Source: a virus. Taken from it: a stretch of DNA of 64,000 nucleotides. Where the stretch lies: positions 62,001 through 126,000 of IMG/VR virus record IMGVR_UViG_3300025087_000001; one strand, written 5' to 3'. Both the position numbers and the translations under genes were made by a program. This document shows, piece after piece, positions 16,472 to 23,702 of this stretch (within the stretch, counting starts at the first letter, position 1; each line of letters starts with the position of its first letter). The notes below the pieces were generated by a model. That model had not been told where the DNA came from, did not search any database, and saw nothing but the letters and a program-made list of their open reading frames with translations.

Positions 16472-16819
16472 TTATAAATTCTGTTCTATCCAATCTCCGC
16501 CCTTCAATAGGATTAAACCGATTATGCAAATAAATAATCCTACTAAAGAAACCTTATTTAACTTAATACTACAAAACAAAAATGGAACTATTATAAATGA
16601 AAGACTTAGTAAAAAGTCCCATATTATTCCACCTACGAATATTTGATTAGATTGGGTTTCTACTTTAGTAAATATTAGCCACATGGCATTTCCTATTAGT
16701 GCTATGAACAAGCATAGGGGTATATAGTAAATACTTGATTTAAAAGAAGTTTGATATCCTAAATAAGAATAAAATCCATATAGTAACGTATTCAGTATTA
16801 CAAATGTCCAAAATAACAT
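16472..16819 (-). CDS. Four-helix membrane protein, 115 residues
   Basis: Four predicted transmembrane segments (about 3-21, 29-51, 63-85, 91-107), a size and layout similar to small multidrug-resistance-type or EmrE-like proteins, but the hallmark membrane-embedded glutamate is not evident, so that comparison is topological only. It overlaps the start of the methyltransferase operon neighbour at 16819 by one base. Confidence 0.6.
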   Translation of the reverse strand: MLFWTFVILNTLLYGFYSYLGYQTSFKSSIYYIPLCLFIALIGNAMWLIFTKVETQSNQIFVGGIIWDFLLSLSFIIVPFLFCSIKLNKVSLVGLFICIIGLILLKGGDWIEQNL

Positions 16820-17607
16820 TACAACTCCAATCTTTGCTTAGCTATGTTATAATAGGTTTCGTCTATTTCAATCCCTATGAAGTTACGATTTAAAATCTTA
16901 CACATCTTACCCGTTGTATTAGATCCCATAAACGGATCCAAAACCAAATCCAATTCATTTGACCAACTTAAGATATGGTCTTGAGCCAGTTTTTCTGGGA
17001 ATATAGCTGGATGCTGGTGCGCTATTTTATCCGTTGAACTTGAGCCACCACTTACCACATATGTCCAGACATTTTGTACTTTAACGTTTTCATTGATTTT
17101 AACGTTCTTTATTTTGAAGGTGCCATCTGATTCTCTATTCATTACCTTAGTTCTATGGGTTCTTTTATCGCAGTGCTTATTTCTTCTTGGCTGTATGATT
17201 GGGTTGAAGGTTTTAGGCTTACCCTTGGAGAATACAAACATGTATTCAAAAGCTGAATAATATCGGTTACTTCCACCTACTGGAGGTGGATTATCTTTAT
17301 GATAAATCATGGTATCGTGTAGATTTAAATTACACTGCTCTTTGAAGAAAATAGCTTGTTTGAAGCTTGAAAGAGTTTCGGTTCCTTTAACTGTAGCATC
17401 TCCAATTACCCATACGATTACACCACCTTGTTTTAGTGTGCGGGTTAACTCTTGGGCTATTTGCTTGAAGAGATCAAAATTCCACATTGACGAATTATTA
17501 TAAGTTCTTAAATTATCGTAAGGCGGTGAGGTAACAACTAAATCTACGGATTCACTAGGAATATCCTTTAATTTTTCTATACAGTCACCATGGATTAGAT
17601 TAATCAT
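16819..17607 (-). CDS. DNA methyltransferase of the N4-cytosine / N6-adenine class (TSPPY type)
   Basis: 262 residues. The catalytic motif TSPPY is at 26-30, and the cofactor-binding DPFMGSNTTG lies near the C-terminus followed by FIGIEID, the permuted beta-type order of motifs IV to I. A central basic stretch (RRNKHCDKRTHRTK) may help recognise the target. Stand-alone phage methyltransferases like this protect phage DNA from host restriction. Whether it makes N4-methylcytosine or N6-methyladenine cannot be decided, although SPPY is more frequent with N4. Confidence 0.88.
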   Translation of the reverse strand: MINLIHGDCIEKLKDIPSESVDLVVTSPPYDNLRTYNNSSMWNFDLFKQIAQELTRTLKQGGVIVWVIGDATVKGTETLSSFKQAIFFKEQCNLNLHDTMIYHKDNPPPVGGSNRYYSAFEYMFVFSKGKPKTFNPIIQPRRNKHCDKRTHRTKVMNRESDGTFKIKNVKINENVKVQNVWTYVVSGGSSSTDKIAHQHPAIFPEKLAQDHILSWSNELDLVLDPFMGSNTTGKMCKILNRNFIGIEIDETYYNIAKQRLEL

Positions 17608-17614
17608 TTTTATC

Positions 17615-17839
17615 CTAACATGCCATACTTTTTATTGAGTTTTTTTCCATTTGGTCTACAGCATCTCTTAATATTTTAAAAACACTTAAGTCGGTAACTG
17701 CGATTTTTAGAACCTCTTTCTTTTCAACAAAATTAGGAACTATATCTCCTACATCTAATTGCTCAGGCAATTCTTCAATAATAAGTGTATTTAGATTTAC
17801 ACTAATAGAATGTTTACCGTCTCCCAATACTATTTTCAT
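17615..17839 (-). CDS. Unknown protein, 74 residues
   Basis: Begins MKIVLGDGKHSISVNLNTLI with alternating strands and ends in a helical, cysteine-terminated tail. A strong AGGAGG site lies within the end of the upstream gene, which it overlaps by 26 bases. No family recognised. Confidence 0.6.
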   Translation of the reverse strand: MKIVLGDGKHSISVNLNTLIIEELPEQLDVGDIVPNFVEKKEVLKIAVTDLSVFKILRDAVDQMEKNSIKSMAC

Positions 17840-18161
17840 TCATCCTCCTAAGTCTCTCACTACAATGTTCACATCTATCTAGTAACAGCTCTAATGACTT
17901 ATCTTTATCAACAGAGCACATATGATTTAAATAATCTACATCAGGTTGGCTATAGGGTGAATTATGGTTATAGCCTCTGTTTATCATTTCATTAACCAAT
18001 TCATCGTGTCTTTGTTTCATGCTTTTGGGTTCAATCTGGCCAGCCCTACCGTTCATATTATATTTCTTAACAAACTGTTTAAAGAACTTGTGTATTTCGC
18101 CGTGTTCCCCTAACAAATGATTTTTACAAAGAATTTTAGGATCAACCATCCACATTCTCAT
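17814..18161 (-). CDS. Pyrimidine-dimer DNA glycosylase (endonuclease V) family protein
   Basis: 115 residues. MRMWMVDPKILCKNHLLGEHGEIHKF at the N-terminus and RHDELVNEMINRGYNHNSPY further on follow the PF03013 pattern (T4 DenV family; compare HLMAEYREL and IELIAECLKRGFN). DenV incises DNA at UV-induced cyclobutane dimers using its N-terminal amine and a glutamate; here a glutamate sits in LGEHGE but the N-terminus is Met-Arg rather than Thr, so catalysis is uncertain. First gene behind a strong sigma70-like promoter; good AGGAG site. Confidence 0.7.
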   Translation of the reverse strand: MRMWMVDPKILCKNHLLGEHGEIHKFFKQFVKKYNMNGRAGQIEPKSMKQRHDELVNEMINRGYNHNSPYSQPDVDYLNHMCSVDKDKSLELLLDRCEHCSERLRRMNENSIGRR

Positions 18162-18182
18162 ATAATCTCCTATGTTATCTTA

Positions 18183-18211
18183 ATAATAACATACGATAAT
18201 TAAGCCGTCAA
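18183..18211 (-). promoter_or_regulatory. Strong sigma70-like promoter
   Basis: On the minus strand TTGACG (18211-18206), 17-bp spacer, TATTAT (18188-18183) with TG one base upstream of the hexamer (extended -10). It drives the glycosylase-methyltransferase-membrane protein operon at 15724-18161. Confidence 0.75.
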
Positions 18212-18399
18212 TGTTTTTTATTATTCAACTTAAATACCTTCCTTCTATAGTAATTCCAAATACTTACACTAATCAAGAGATGATTAAAGTTTTTACAATA
18301 TGTTATTGTAAACCGTAACCTATTTACCTCGATATGAAAAATATTGATTAAGCCGGGGATAGATTTACGGAATAGAACTACTTCTATATTAACCCTCAT
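18208..18399 (-). CDS. Doubtful small basic protein, 63 residues
   Basis: An open frame whose ATG overlaps the end of the gene at 18389-18625. The product is basic with scattered hydrophobic residues and no recognisable motif; its last codons overlap the -35 box of the promoter at 18183-18211. It may be an accidental frame in a 5' spacer. Confidence 0.3.
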   Translation of the reverse strand: MRVNIEVVLFRKSIPGLINIFHIEVNRLRFTITYCKNFNHLLISVSIWNYYRRKVFKLNNKKH

Positions 18400-18625
18400 T
18401 TAAATCCTCAGTGCTTTTATACACTATTCTTTCATTGTCTTCGTACTCTACCTCAAACTCAATTCCAGCATATATAGCTTGAGCTAATAAACATCCTACA
18501 CACCCACCACAGGATTCATTTATAGGTTGGTAGCCCAATGCCCCACTGCACTGCCAGTCAGACATATCCCACTCTTGAAAGGTTTCACCATTATTTATTA
18601 GTTTATATATTTCACGCTTTCCCAT
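18389..18625 (-). CDS. Cysteine-containing acidic protein, 78 residues
   Basis: Contains a GCVGCLLAQA motif preceded by ESCGG, four cysteines in the middle, and an acidic C-terminus. Could bind a metal. AGGATTAAC before ATG. No family recognised. Confidence 0.6.
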   Translation of the reverse strand: MGKREIYKLINNGETFQEWDMSDWQCSGALGYQPINESCGGCVGCLLAQAIYAGIEFEVEYEDNERIVYKSTEDLNEG

Positions 18626-18626
18626 G

Positions 18627-18920
18627 TTAATCCTTAATCCACTCCCTATATTTAAGCCAATAAGCTATTTTATATAGAAATAAACTATCGATCGTCATAT
18701 TAATATACCACAGATCTATGAAGATCAGAGGTACTTCTCCATCTGTTTTATATGGATATGTTTCACATAGATATATTTTAAGTCCATTCGAGCTATTGTA
18801 GATGGAGATAGATTGGCCAAATAGATAGATATCCCATATCATATATTTCCAATACTTAGGGTTGTCTTTGTTTTTAAACACCTCTTCCAGTCCATCCCAT
18901 AGTTCTTTTTGTGTTTTCAT
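18627..18920 (-). CDS. Unknown aromatic-rich protein, 97 residues
   Basis: Very rich in Trp, Tyr and Ile (WKYMIWDIYLFGQSISIY), with a basic/aromatic C-terminus. Could be a small beta-barrel or membrane-associated protein. Good AGGAG site; overlaps the previous gene end by four bases. Confidence 0.6.
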   Translation of the reverse strand: MKTQKELWDGLEEVFKNKDNPKYWKYMIWDIYLFGQSISIYNSSNGLKIYLCETYPYKTDGEVPLIFIDLWYINMTIDSLFLYKIAYWLKYREWIKD

Positions 18921-19438
18921 ATATCTCCTAAATCCTGTTTACAGTCGGGGCAATACAAATATTTACTAGTTATTAAGTGAACTTCACGTTTGTTGGGGTG
19001 AGAACACTGATTATGGCACATAAACAGATCTATCGGAGCCTTACCTCGCTTAATAGTATCGGCTATGTCCTGTGCTGTGTAGGTGGCTACAAACTTACTG
19101 CCGTCTGAGGAATTGGCTTGAATCACCCTATACTCAAAAACATCAAGACCCTTATAAACAACACTCTCTATCGTGGTAATATAGCTATCTGTATGTTCTA
19201 CTATCTGTTCGGGTTTGTAGTCCGATATTAAGCGAATTGATTGTAGAGCAACTATTTTGTTTAATGGTATACTATGTAGGGTAATAAATATATGAAGATC
19301 GTAGCCTATCCATCTTTCTTCAAAATCTTCTATTCTATATGGAATTAGGCCAACTGGTATTAGGGGGTCTGAATATATAGCCACATGTCCAATATATTTC
19401 TTCATTTGTTCCAACGTATGGTTTGCCGTAGGCATCAT
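18917..19438 (-). CDS. Early protein with C-terminal zinc ribbon; paralogue of 9552-10031
   Basis: 173 residues. The C-terminal module (CSHPNKREVH...CPDCKQDLGD) is nearly identical to that of the gene at 9552-10031 in the opposite cluster; the N-terminal bodies share only a general pattern (an IGHVAIYSDP/IGRLCFYNGY opening). Probably a duplication whose zinc module was kept homogeneous. Function unknown. Confidence 0.7.
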   Translation of the reverse strand: MMPTANHTLEQMKKYIGHVAIYSDPLIPVGLIPYRIEDFEERWIGYDLHIFITLHSIPLNKIVALQSIRLISDYKPEQIVEHTDSYITTIESVVYKGLDVFEYRVIQANSSDGSKFVATYTAQDIADTIKRGKAPIDLFMCHNQCSHPNKREVHLITSKYLYCPDCKQDLGDI

Positions 19439-19689
19439 AAGGACTCCTTAGTTTTTCTCTTTTTAAGGGTTACCAGTGTTTTCATTGAATGACTGTCGTA
19501 TTGCATATCTATACATACGTATCTACAACTCATTGCGGCTTTCTCAACAGTATAACAGTCTGGCATTTTATATCCACTTACCCAGACATAGACTTCATCT
19601 TCAGTTGATCTATTCCATTGTAAACAACTATCATTTAAAATATCAAATAATTTGGTGTCATTATCGTCGAATTTGTCTTCTTGTTCCAT
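19435..19689 (-). CDS. Unknown protein, 84 residues
   Basis: Acidic N-terminal half, basic C-terminal end (TLKKRKTKESL). GGAG site before ATG; ATGA overlap with the next gene. No family recognised. Confidence 0.6.
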   Translation of the reverse strand: MEQEDKFDDNDTKLFDILNDSCLQWNRSTEDEVYVWVSGYKMPDCYTVEKAAMSCRYVCIDMQYDSHSMKTLVTLKKRKTKESL

Positions 19690-19697
19690 AAGATCTC

Positions 19698-20063
19698 CTA
19701 TAAATTAATTACTTCACAACTATCTACAACGACTTGGAATCTACAATTAATACCATTTGAAGTTGTTATATAAGTTCCTGGGGTCAAATAAGACAGAAAA
19801 GCCGTGTTATTTGTCGAGTAGACAGCATATACTTTATTGCCTATACAAAGTCCATACTCAGGGAACGATTTTGGATAAACATCTTCTAAATCAGGGCAAA
19901 ACTTAATAGTTTCTAATTGAGCATCTTGACCGTCCTGTCCATTAATGCCATCGATACCATCTTGGCCATTAGTTCCATTTAAGCCATTAATTCCGTTAAT
20001 TCCTTGCTGTTGTCCACAAGATACCATAAGTAATAATAAAGCAATTGTAGTTAATTTCATCAT
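19698..20063 (-). CDS. Lipoprotein with collagen-like Gly-x-x repeats
   Basis: 121 residues. Signal MMKLTTIALLLLMVSCGQQQ with lipobox MVSC, so a lipid-anchored mature protein. Residues 20-46 form nine or so Gly-x-x triplets (GINGINGLNGTNGQDG, then IDGINGQDGQDA) able to make a short collagen-like trimer stalk; a C-terminal domain of about 70 residues follows with four cysteines. This layout fits a cell-surface lipoprotein made during infection. GGAGG site before the start. Confidence 0.7.
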   Translation of the reverse strand: MMKLTTIALLLLMVSCGQQQGINGINGLNGTNGQDGIDGINGQDGQDAQLETIKFCPDLEDVYPKSFPEYGLCIGNKVYAVYSTNNTAFLSYLTPGTYITTSNGINCRFQVVVDSCEVINL

Positions 20064-20082
20064 ACGTTCCTCCTATTAACTA

Positions 20083-20229
20083 TTACGCTGCTTTCAATTC
20101 TTCTTCTAGTTTTTCAACCAATTGATTGATGGTTTCAACATCCCTAGGTAATGCATCTTTAACTACCATAAGAACTTGTTTGTTTTTAAAATCTACTACA
20201 TAAACGATATTTTCTTGATTTTCTTTCAT
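20083..20229 (-). CDS. Small protein, 48 residues
   Basis: Begins MKENQENIVYVVDFKNKQVL, a beta hairpin pattern, then a charged helix ending LEEELKAA. It has its own sigma70-like promoter (20247-20275) and an ACGGAG site. Function unknown. Confidence 0.6.
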   Translation of the reverse strand: MKENQENIVYVVDFKNKQVLMVVKDALPRDVETINQLVEKLEEELKAA

Positions 20230-20246
20230 ATTGACTCCGTTATTTA

Positions 20247-20275
20247 ATACTAACCGAAATCAATAAAAAAGTCAA
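20247..20275 (-). promoter_or_regulatory. Sigma70-like promoter overlapping the end of the C5 methyltransferase gene
   Basis: Minus strand TTGACT (20275-20270), 17-bp spacer, TAGTAT (20252-20247). The -35 box overlaps the methyltransferase stop codon. It serves the 48-residue protein and the lipoprotein downstream. Confidence 0.65.
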
Positions 20276-21162
20276 GAAATATTTTTAAGAATATGTGGGG
20301 GAATATTTGCTACAATAGAATTTCCAAGCATTTTATACCGATTTATTTCTGATATTTCAACGATCTTTAAATCCGGCGTTAAGCCAAACTTAGTCCATTC
20401 AATTGGAAGTGTCATTAGTAGTTCACATTCTTCTGTATTCAACAGTCTGATTTTACTACCTTCTACAACATAATTGCAGGTACTTTGTCCTCTACCTCCT
20501 ATTCCTTTAGTTAGAGTATTTATATATCCGTCTTCACGAATTCTAGCGTCCAAGTGATCTATTCTATTAGATTTAGAAACGGCAACTATTTTCTTATTTT
20601 TAATTTGCTTAGGCTCTTCGTAATCATGTAAAGTGCGATATAATCTAACTTGTTCAAGGTCTTTTCTGGTTCCCAATATAAACACTCGCTCCCTTGCTTG
20701 TCTTGTTCCAAAATGTACTGAGTTGAATAACTCACAATCGATTTCATATCCGGCATCTCTAAGTTCTCTTTGGACGATTTCATAATCTTTTCCTCCGTTT
20801 ACGGTAATCAATCCCTTAACGTTTTCTAATAAAAAATACTTGGGCTGAATTAATTTTAATAGCCTAACAATCTCGTAAAATAGCTTGGTCTCAACATTAT
20901 CTAGTCCTAGCCTAGACCCTTGATAACTATTCCCCGAACATGGCCAACCCCCTGTAATCATATCGATTTTAGGAATATTGGACAGAGATTTCTCATCAAT
21001 TTTAGTTATATCTCCAAGGTTAGGGACTTGGGTATAGTTGTACTTTAGAACGGAAATAGCCGGTGCCCATATTTCAGAAAAAGCCACTACCTTAAACTTA
21101 TCTTTAGGTAAATTACAAGTAGTTCCCTCTATACCAGAAAATAAAGAAAGTATATTTATCAT
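20272..21162 (-). CDS. C5-cytosine DNA methyltransferase
   Basis: 296 residues. Motif I LSLFSGIEG at 5-13, catalytic Pro-Cys in GGWPCSGNSYQG (C75), ENV motif at 113-115, an RQARERVFILGT motif near 150-165, and a C-terminal NSIVANI (motif X). The order is that of Dcm/M.HhaI-like enzymes that methylate cytosine C5; the target-recognition region (about 190-240) is short. It probably protects phage DNA against restriction. ATGA overlap with the gene upstream. Confidence 0.9.
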   Translation of the reverse strand: MINILSLFSGIEGTTCNLPKDKFKVVAFSEIWAPAISVLKYNYTQVPNLGDITKIDEKSLSNIPKIDMITGGWPCSGNSYQGSRLGLDNVETKLFYEIVRLLKLIQPKYFLLENVKGLITVNGGKDYEIVQRELRDAGYEIDCELFNSVHFGTRQARERVFILGTRKDLEQVRLYRTLHDYEEPKQIKNKKIVAVSKSNRIDHLDARIREDGYINTLTKGIGGRGQSTCNYVVEGSKIRLLNTEECELLMTLPIEWTKFGLTPDLKIVEISEINRYKMLGNSIVANIPPHILKNIS

Positions 21163-21437
21163 GAGCAGACCTTCCTTCCTGTTTTCATATATTCCAATAA
21201 CTTATCCTCGTTCCAAACCCTAACAACTTCTGTTTTATATATCTGACCAACTTCGGTTTCAAGAAAATATGATTCTCCAATAATATCTTTGAAACCTCTG
21301 TTTCTATAGGTTCTTTGATTATTAGACTCACAAATAAGTTTCTCGAAAATTTCGTTAGAAATAACTATCTCAGAAAAATACTCGCCTTCTTTCATTTTCT
21401 TCATACCAACACGAAACAAATAAGATTCATTACTCAT
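21159..21437 (-). CDS. Unknown protein, 92 residues
   Basis: Charged protein between the C5 methyltransferase and two larger unknown proteins. The pattern SYLFRVGMKKMKEGEYFSEI and a central GFKDIIGESYFLET recall ASCH-like folds only vaguely. Overlaps both neighbours. Confidence 0.6.
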   Translation of the reverse strand: MSNESYLFRVGMKKMKEGEYFSEIVISNEIFEKLICESNNQRTYRNRGFKDIIGESYFLETEVGQIYKTEVVRVWNEDKLLEYMKTGRKVCS

Positions 21438-21822
21438 CTAAATCTTCCTCCTCAAAATCAATATTATACTCAGGTACTTTCAATTCCTTTTTGTTTTTCC
21501 TATTGAGAGTTCTTTCTTGTTCGTCAGCTAAAGAATCTGCAAAATCTTGCAATTCCTCTTCAATTTCGGTAGCTAATTCTGGAATATAAGTTTGTATAGC
21601 TAAATCGTAAATCTTATTATAATCAGAACTCTCAACCTGATTTTGATAATACTGTTGTAATAAATGTGGCCAACTCAAATTAAATGTATCCGAAAATGAT
21701 ATTCCTAGGGTAGATGCGTACCACCTACGAACCTTACCTTCAAGTGTAATATCGGAACTATTTAACTTATGGTAAATAGCTTCCAACTGAGAGGCATAAA
21801 AAATGTCAAAACTCTTACTCAT
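21430..21822 (-). CDS. Unknown acidic protein, 130 residues
   Basis: Helical with an aromatic centre (LSWPHLLQQYYQNQV) and a long acidic C-terminus (YNIDFEEEDLDE). It overlaps the upstream gene by eight bases. The pair with the next gene has the order and size of tail assembly chaperone genes, but its place far from the tape measure argues against that; unassigned. Confidence 0.6.
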   Translation of the reverse strand: MSKSFDIFYASQLEAIYHKLNSSDITLEGKVRRWYASTLGISFSDTFNLSWPHLLQQYYQNQVESSDYNKIYDLAIQTYIPELATEIEEELQDFADSLADEQERTLNRKNKKELKVPEYNIDFEEEDLDE

Positions 21823-22258
21823 CGCCAGTATCTTCCTTAGCTATTTTGCCGTTTCTTATACTATCTGTTAAAGATTTCTGCATATCTTCAACTTCCCTTT
21901 CTTTACTTTTTACAAACTCGTCTTGGGCCATGAATGATAGCTCTAAAACTTCTGATAAAACGTTATTATCTTTTATATGTCCACCGCCAATCTCTTTATT
22001 TTCCCAAAAGGGAGGACATTTAATAACTCTTTGTTGTAATTGGGCGAACGCAAAACTAGTACTTCTAGCTACTGAATGAGCATTCTGTAAATCTGGGCCC
22101 AGTAAATCTCTATAAAGCTTATCGGCCTTTACAAACTCTAAAGGGGATAAAAAACACTTTACAGTAAATGTACCTAAGTATGTTTCTTTAGAATTTTCAC
22201 CAACTACATTGATATAAAACGTTGCAGTTCCATCGTCATTTAAGGAAATTTTCGACAT
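21815..22258 (-). CDS. Unknown protein, 147 residues, first gene of the leftward cluster
   Basis: Beta-rich N-terminus (DDGTATFYINVVGENSKETY) followed by a helical region and a charged coiled-coil-like tail. The ATG at 22258 has a perfect GGAGGAA site; an in-frame start thirty bases upstream lies in the promoter leader. It follows an extended -10 promoter. SPLEFVKADKLYRDLLG resembles segments in tail assembly or single-stranded-DNA-binding proteins, too weak for a call. Confidence 0.65.
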   Translation of the reverse strand: MSKISLNDDGTATFYINVVGENSKETYLGTFTVKCFLSPLEFVKADKLYRDLLGPDLQNAHSVARSTSFAFAQLQQRVIKCPPFWENKEIGGGHIKDNNVLSEVLELSFMAQDEFVKSKEREVEDMQKSLTDSIRNGKIAKEDTGDE

Positions 22259-22275
22259 AATTCCTCCATATACAT

Positions 22276-22287
22276 CTATATACCACA
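22276..22287 (-). promoter_or_regulatory. Extended -10 promoter of the leftward cluster
   Basis: Minus strand TGTGGTATATAG, with TGG directly before TATATA; the -35 region is weak. It faces left from the candidate origin, mirroring the rightward promoter at 22565. Confidence 0.55.
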
Positions 22288-22377
22288 AAAATTAGTAAAA
22301 TAGATATACAATAAGATTTATTGAGAACCATCGTTAATTAATGTAAGACTTCAAAGAAGAAATGGAACACAATTTTA

Positions 22378-22465
22378 GGTAGACATCTGGGTAGACATCT
22401 GGGTAGACTATTTGGTAGAAGAAAAAGTGTGAGTTGGGTAGAAGAAAAAGTGTTGATTTGGTAGA
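22378..22465 (+). repeat. Phased GGTAGA iteron array, six copies
   Basis: GGTAGA begins at 22378, 22390, 22402, 22414, 22437 and 22460: steps of 12, 12, 12, 23 and 23 bp. The first units are 12-mers of the form GGTAGACATCTG; the later ones are 23-mers beginning GGTAGAAGAAAAAGTGT. Steps of one or two helical turns would place a bound protein on one face of the DNA. Confidence 0.75.
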
Positions 22466-22485
22466 CGATTTTGTTCATGTTACTT

Positions 22486-22562
22486 TACTTACTTTACTTT
22501 ATATATATTTATACTTTATTTTAATTTACTTACTTTATGTAAAAAATTAAAAACTTTGTAAA
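22486..22562. other. A+T-rich unwinding-type tract
   Basis: Repeated TTTACTTACTTTACTTTA-type sequence almost without G, ending just before the rightward promoter. Adjacent to the iteron array, this is where a DNA unwinding element would be expected. Confidence 0.5.
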
Positions 22563-22564
22563 TT

Positions 22565-22575
22565 TGTGGTATATT
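22565..22575 (+). promoter_or_regulatory. Extended -10 promoter rightward from the iteron region
   Basis: TGTGG followed by TATATT (22570-22575); a 17-bp upstream position gives only TTAAAA as -35. AAGGGG ribosome site follows before the ATG at 22593. Confidence 0.6.
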
Positions 22576-22592
22576 AGTTTGAAAGGGGTTTT

Positions 22593-23156
22593 ATGTTCAC
22601 ATACACCGATATTTTTGGAGACTTTTTAGACAAGACCAATTCTTTGTTACTTAAATACACAACTAAATTGTCTGAAATTAAAGATCCAGAGCTTATGTTG
22701 ATTTTAAAAGAAGCTTATTCATCAGACAATGTAGATGGAAGATTATTAGCAACCCTACTAAACTCTATCTTTACCCAAAAAAGTATGACCTTTGTTTTAT
22801 CACAAAGAGGGTTTATTAAGCTTTTAAAAGAAGACACTAATGGAAGAGGCGATAAAATATCCGGTAGCAAATATATTGACTTTAAAAGTAAATTACATCA
22901 GTCTCAGTATATTGAAACTCTTAGGGAACCTACTAATAGAAAAGGTGGTGTTTATAAGTTAATTCACCCAAATACCGTAGAAATTTTAAATAAAAAGTGT
23001 TCTAGGGATTTTTTCAAAGCTCAGGAAGATAAGGTATTGGCTTATTATGACACCGGATTGTCTTACGCTAAAAAAACTAATAAAACCAAAAAGACGACCG
23101 CTACTGAAAAGTGGAAAAAAGTTAAGGAAGAGTTAAGGAATAAAAAAGATGAGTAA
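22593..23156 (+). CDS. Unknown basic protein next to the iterons, possible initiator or winged-helix protein
   Basis: 187 residues. The middle (SMTFVLSQRGFIKLLKE...GRGDKISGSKYIDFKSKL...YIETLREPTNRKGGVYKLIHP) has the helix-helix-hairpin rhythm of a winged-helix domain, and the C-terminus is very basic (KKTNKTKKTTATEKWKKVKE). Position immediately beside the repeat array is the main reason to suspect a replication initiator or repressor acting there. No family recognised. Overlaps the next gene by eight bases. Confidence 0.6.
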   Translation: MFTYTDIFGDFLDKTNSLLLKYTTKLSEIKDPELMLILKEAYSSDNVDGRLLATLLNSIFTQKSMTFVLSQRGFIKLLKEDTNGRGDKISGSKYIDFKSKLHQSQYIETLREPTNRKGGVYKLIHPNTVEILNKKCSRDFFKAQEDKVLAYYDTGLSYAKKTNKTKKTTATEKWKKVKEELRNKKDE

Positions 23157-23658
23157 GTATACCTCCGACCAATTATTTGATTTATGGCTTAATTATGTTA
23201 GAGAAAATGATAACATTCGGTATATCCATAAAGAAAGGCTTGAAATAGTAGGAGAATTAGCTTCTAGTTTTAAGTCTGGCGATATTTCCTACGAAGAAGC
23301 CCTATCTTATTTAAAAAAAGTTGTCTTAGCCCTTACAACAGAAGAAGGGAGAAAAGGAAAAGGAAAACATGCCGGATGGAAAGAATGTGTTGAAGACGAC
23401 TATCGAGGGGCCTTAGCAAGTGAATATGTTGAATTAGATTCTCCCAAAAAAGAAGAACAAGTGCAAGAATCTAATATTTTATTGATCGAAGATCCTTGGA
23501 TTGACAATTGGCTTAAAGCTAAGTTTGGAAAAGTTCCTAGTGAGATTACTAAATTGGCCCATACCCCAGGTTCTTATTTGAATGTTCAATTCTTAATTGA
23601 GACGTTTTCTAGTAAATGGATTTTTGAAGCAAAAGAGCCAAATTGGAGGCGAATTTGA
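23149..23658 (+). CDS. Unknown protein, 169 residues, coupled to the possible initiator
   Basis: Helical, with a GRKGKGKHAGW glycine/lysine loop near residue 65 and a C-terminal half resembling a small helical DNA-binding or loader domain. The gene pair order (putative initiator, then this) would suit a helicase loader, but no AAA+ motif is present. Its 3' end overlaps the -35 box of the next promoter. Confidence 0.55.
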   Translation: MSKYTSDQLFDLWLNYVRENDNIRYIHKERLEIVGELASSFKSGDISYEEALSYLKKVVLALTTEEGRKGKGKHAGWKECVEDDYRGALASEYVELDSPKKEEQVQESNILLIEDPWIDNWLKAKFGKVPSEITKLAHTPGSYLNVQFLIETFSSKWIFEAKEPNWRRI

Positions 23659-23683
23659 CTAAATTACTTTTGTGTGGTAAGAT
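23655..23683 (+). promoter_or_regulatory. Sigma70-like extended -10 promoter
   Basis: TTGACT at 23655-23660, 17-bp spacer ending TGTGG, TAAGAT at 23678-23683. One of the best matches to the early consensus; it starts inside the end of the preceding gene. Confidence 0.75.
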
Positions 23684-23696
23684 CTCCGTAAGGAGA
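23683..23696 (+). promoter_or_regulatory. Hairpin covering the ribosome binding site
   Basis: TCTCC-GTAA-GGAGA: a perfect five-base stem with a GNRA-type GTAA loop whose right arm is the Shine-Dalgarno GGAGA for the ATG at 23703. It would lie at the extreme 5' end of the mRNA from the promoter just upstream. Confidence 0.5.
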
Positions 23697-23702
23697 GATT
23701 GT

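Larger units (their letters stand above)
22289..22592. other. Divergent intergenic region, candidate replication origin
   Basis: About 300 bp between divergently transcribed genes. It combines six phased GGTAGA repeats (22378-22465) with a following tract of almost pure A and T (about 22490-22560) and two outward-facing promoters. This is the layout of an iteron origin with an unwinding region. Confidence 0.55.

Noticed and set aside
16472-16819. SMR-type multidrug transporter
   Set aside because: Only length and four-helix topology match; the essential membrane glutamate is not evident.
21430-22258. Overlapping pair as tail assembly chaperones with a frameshift
   Set aside because: The genes lie in an early cluster away from the tape measure, and no slippery heptamer was found at the overlap.
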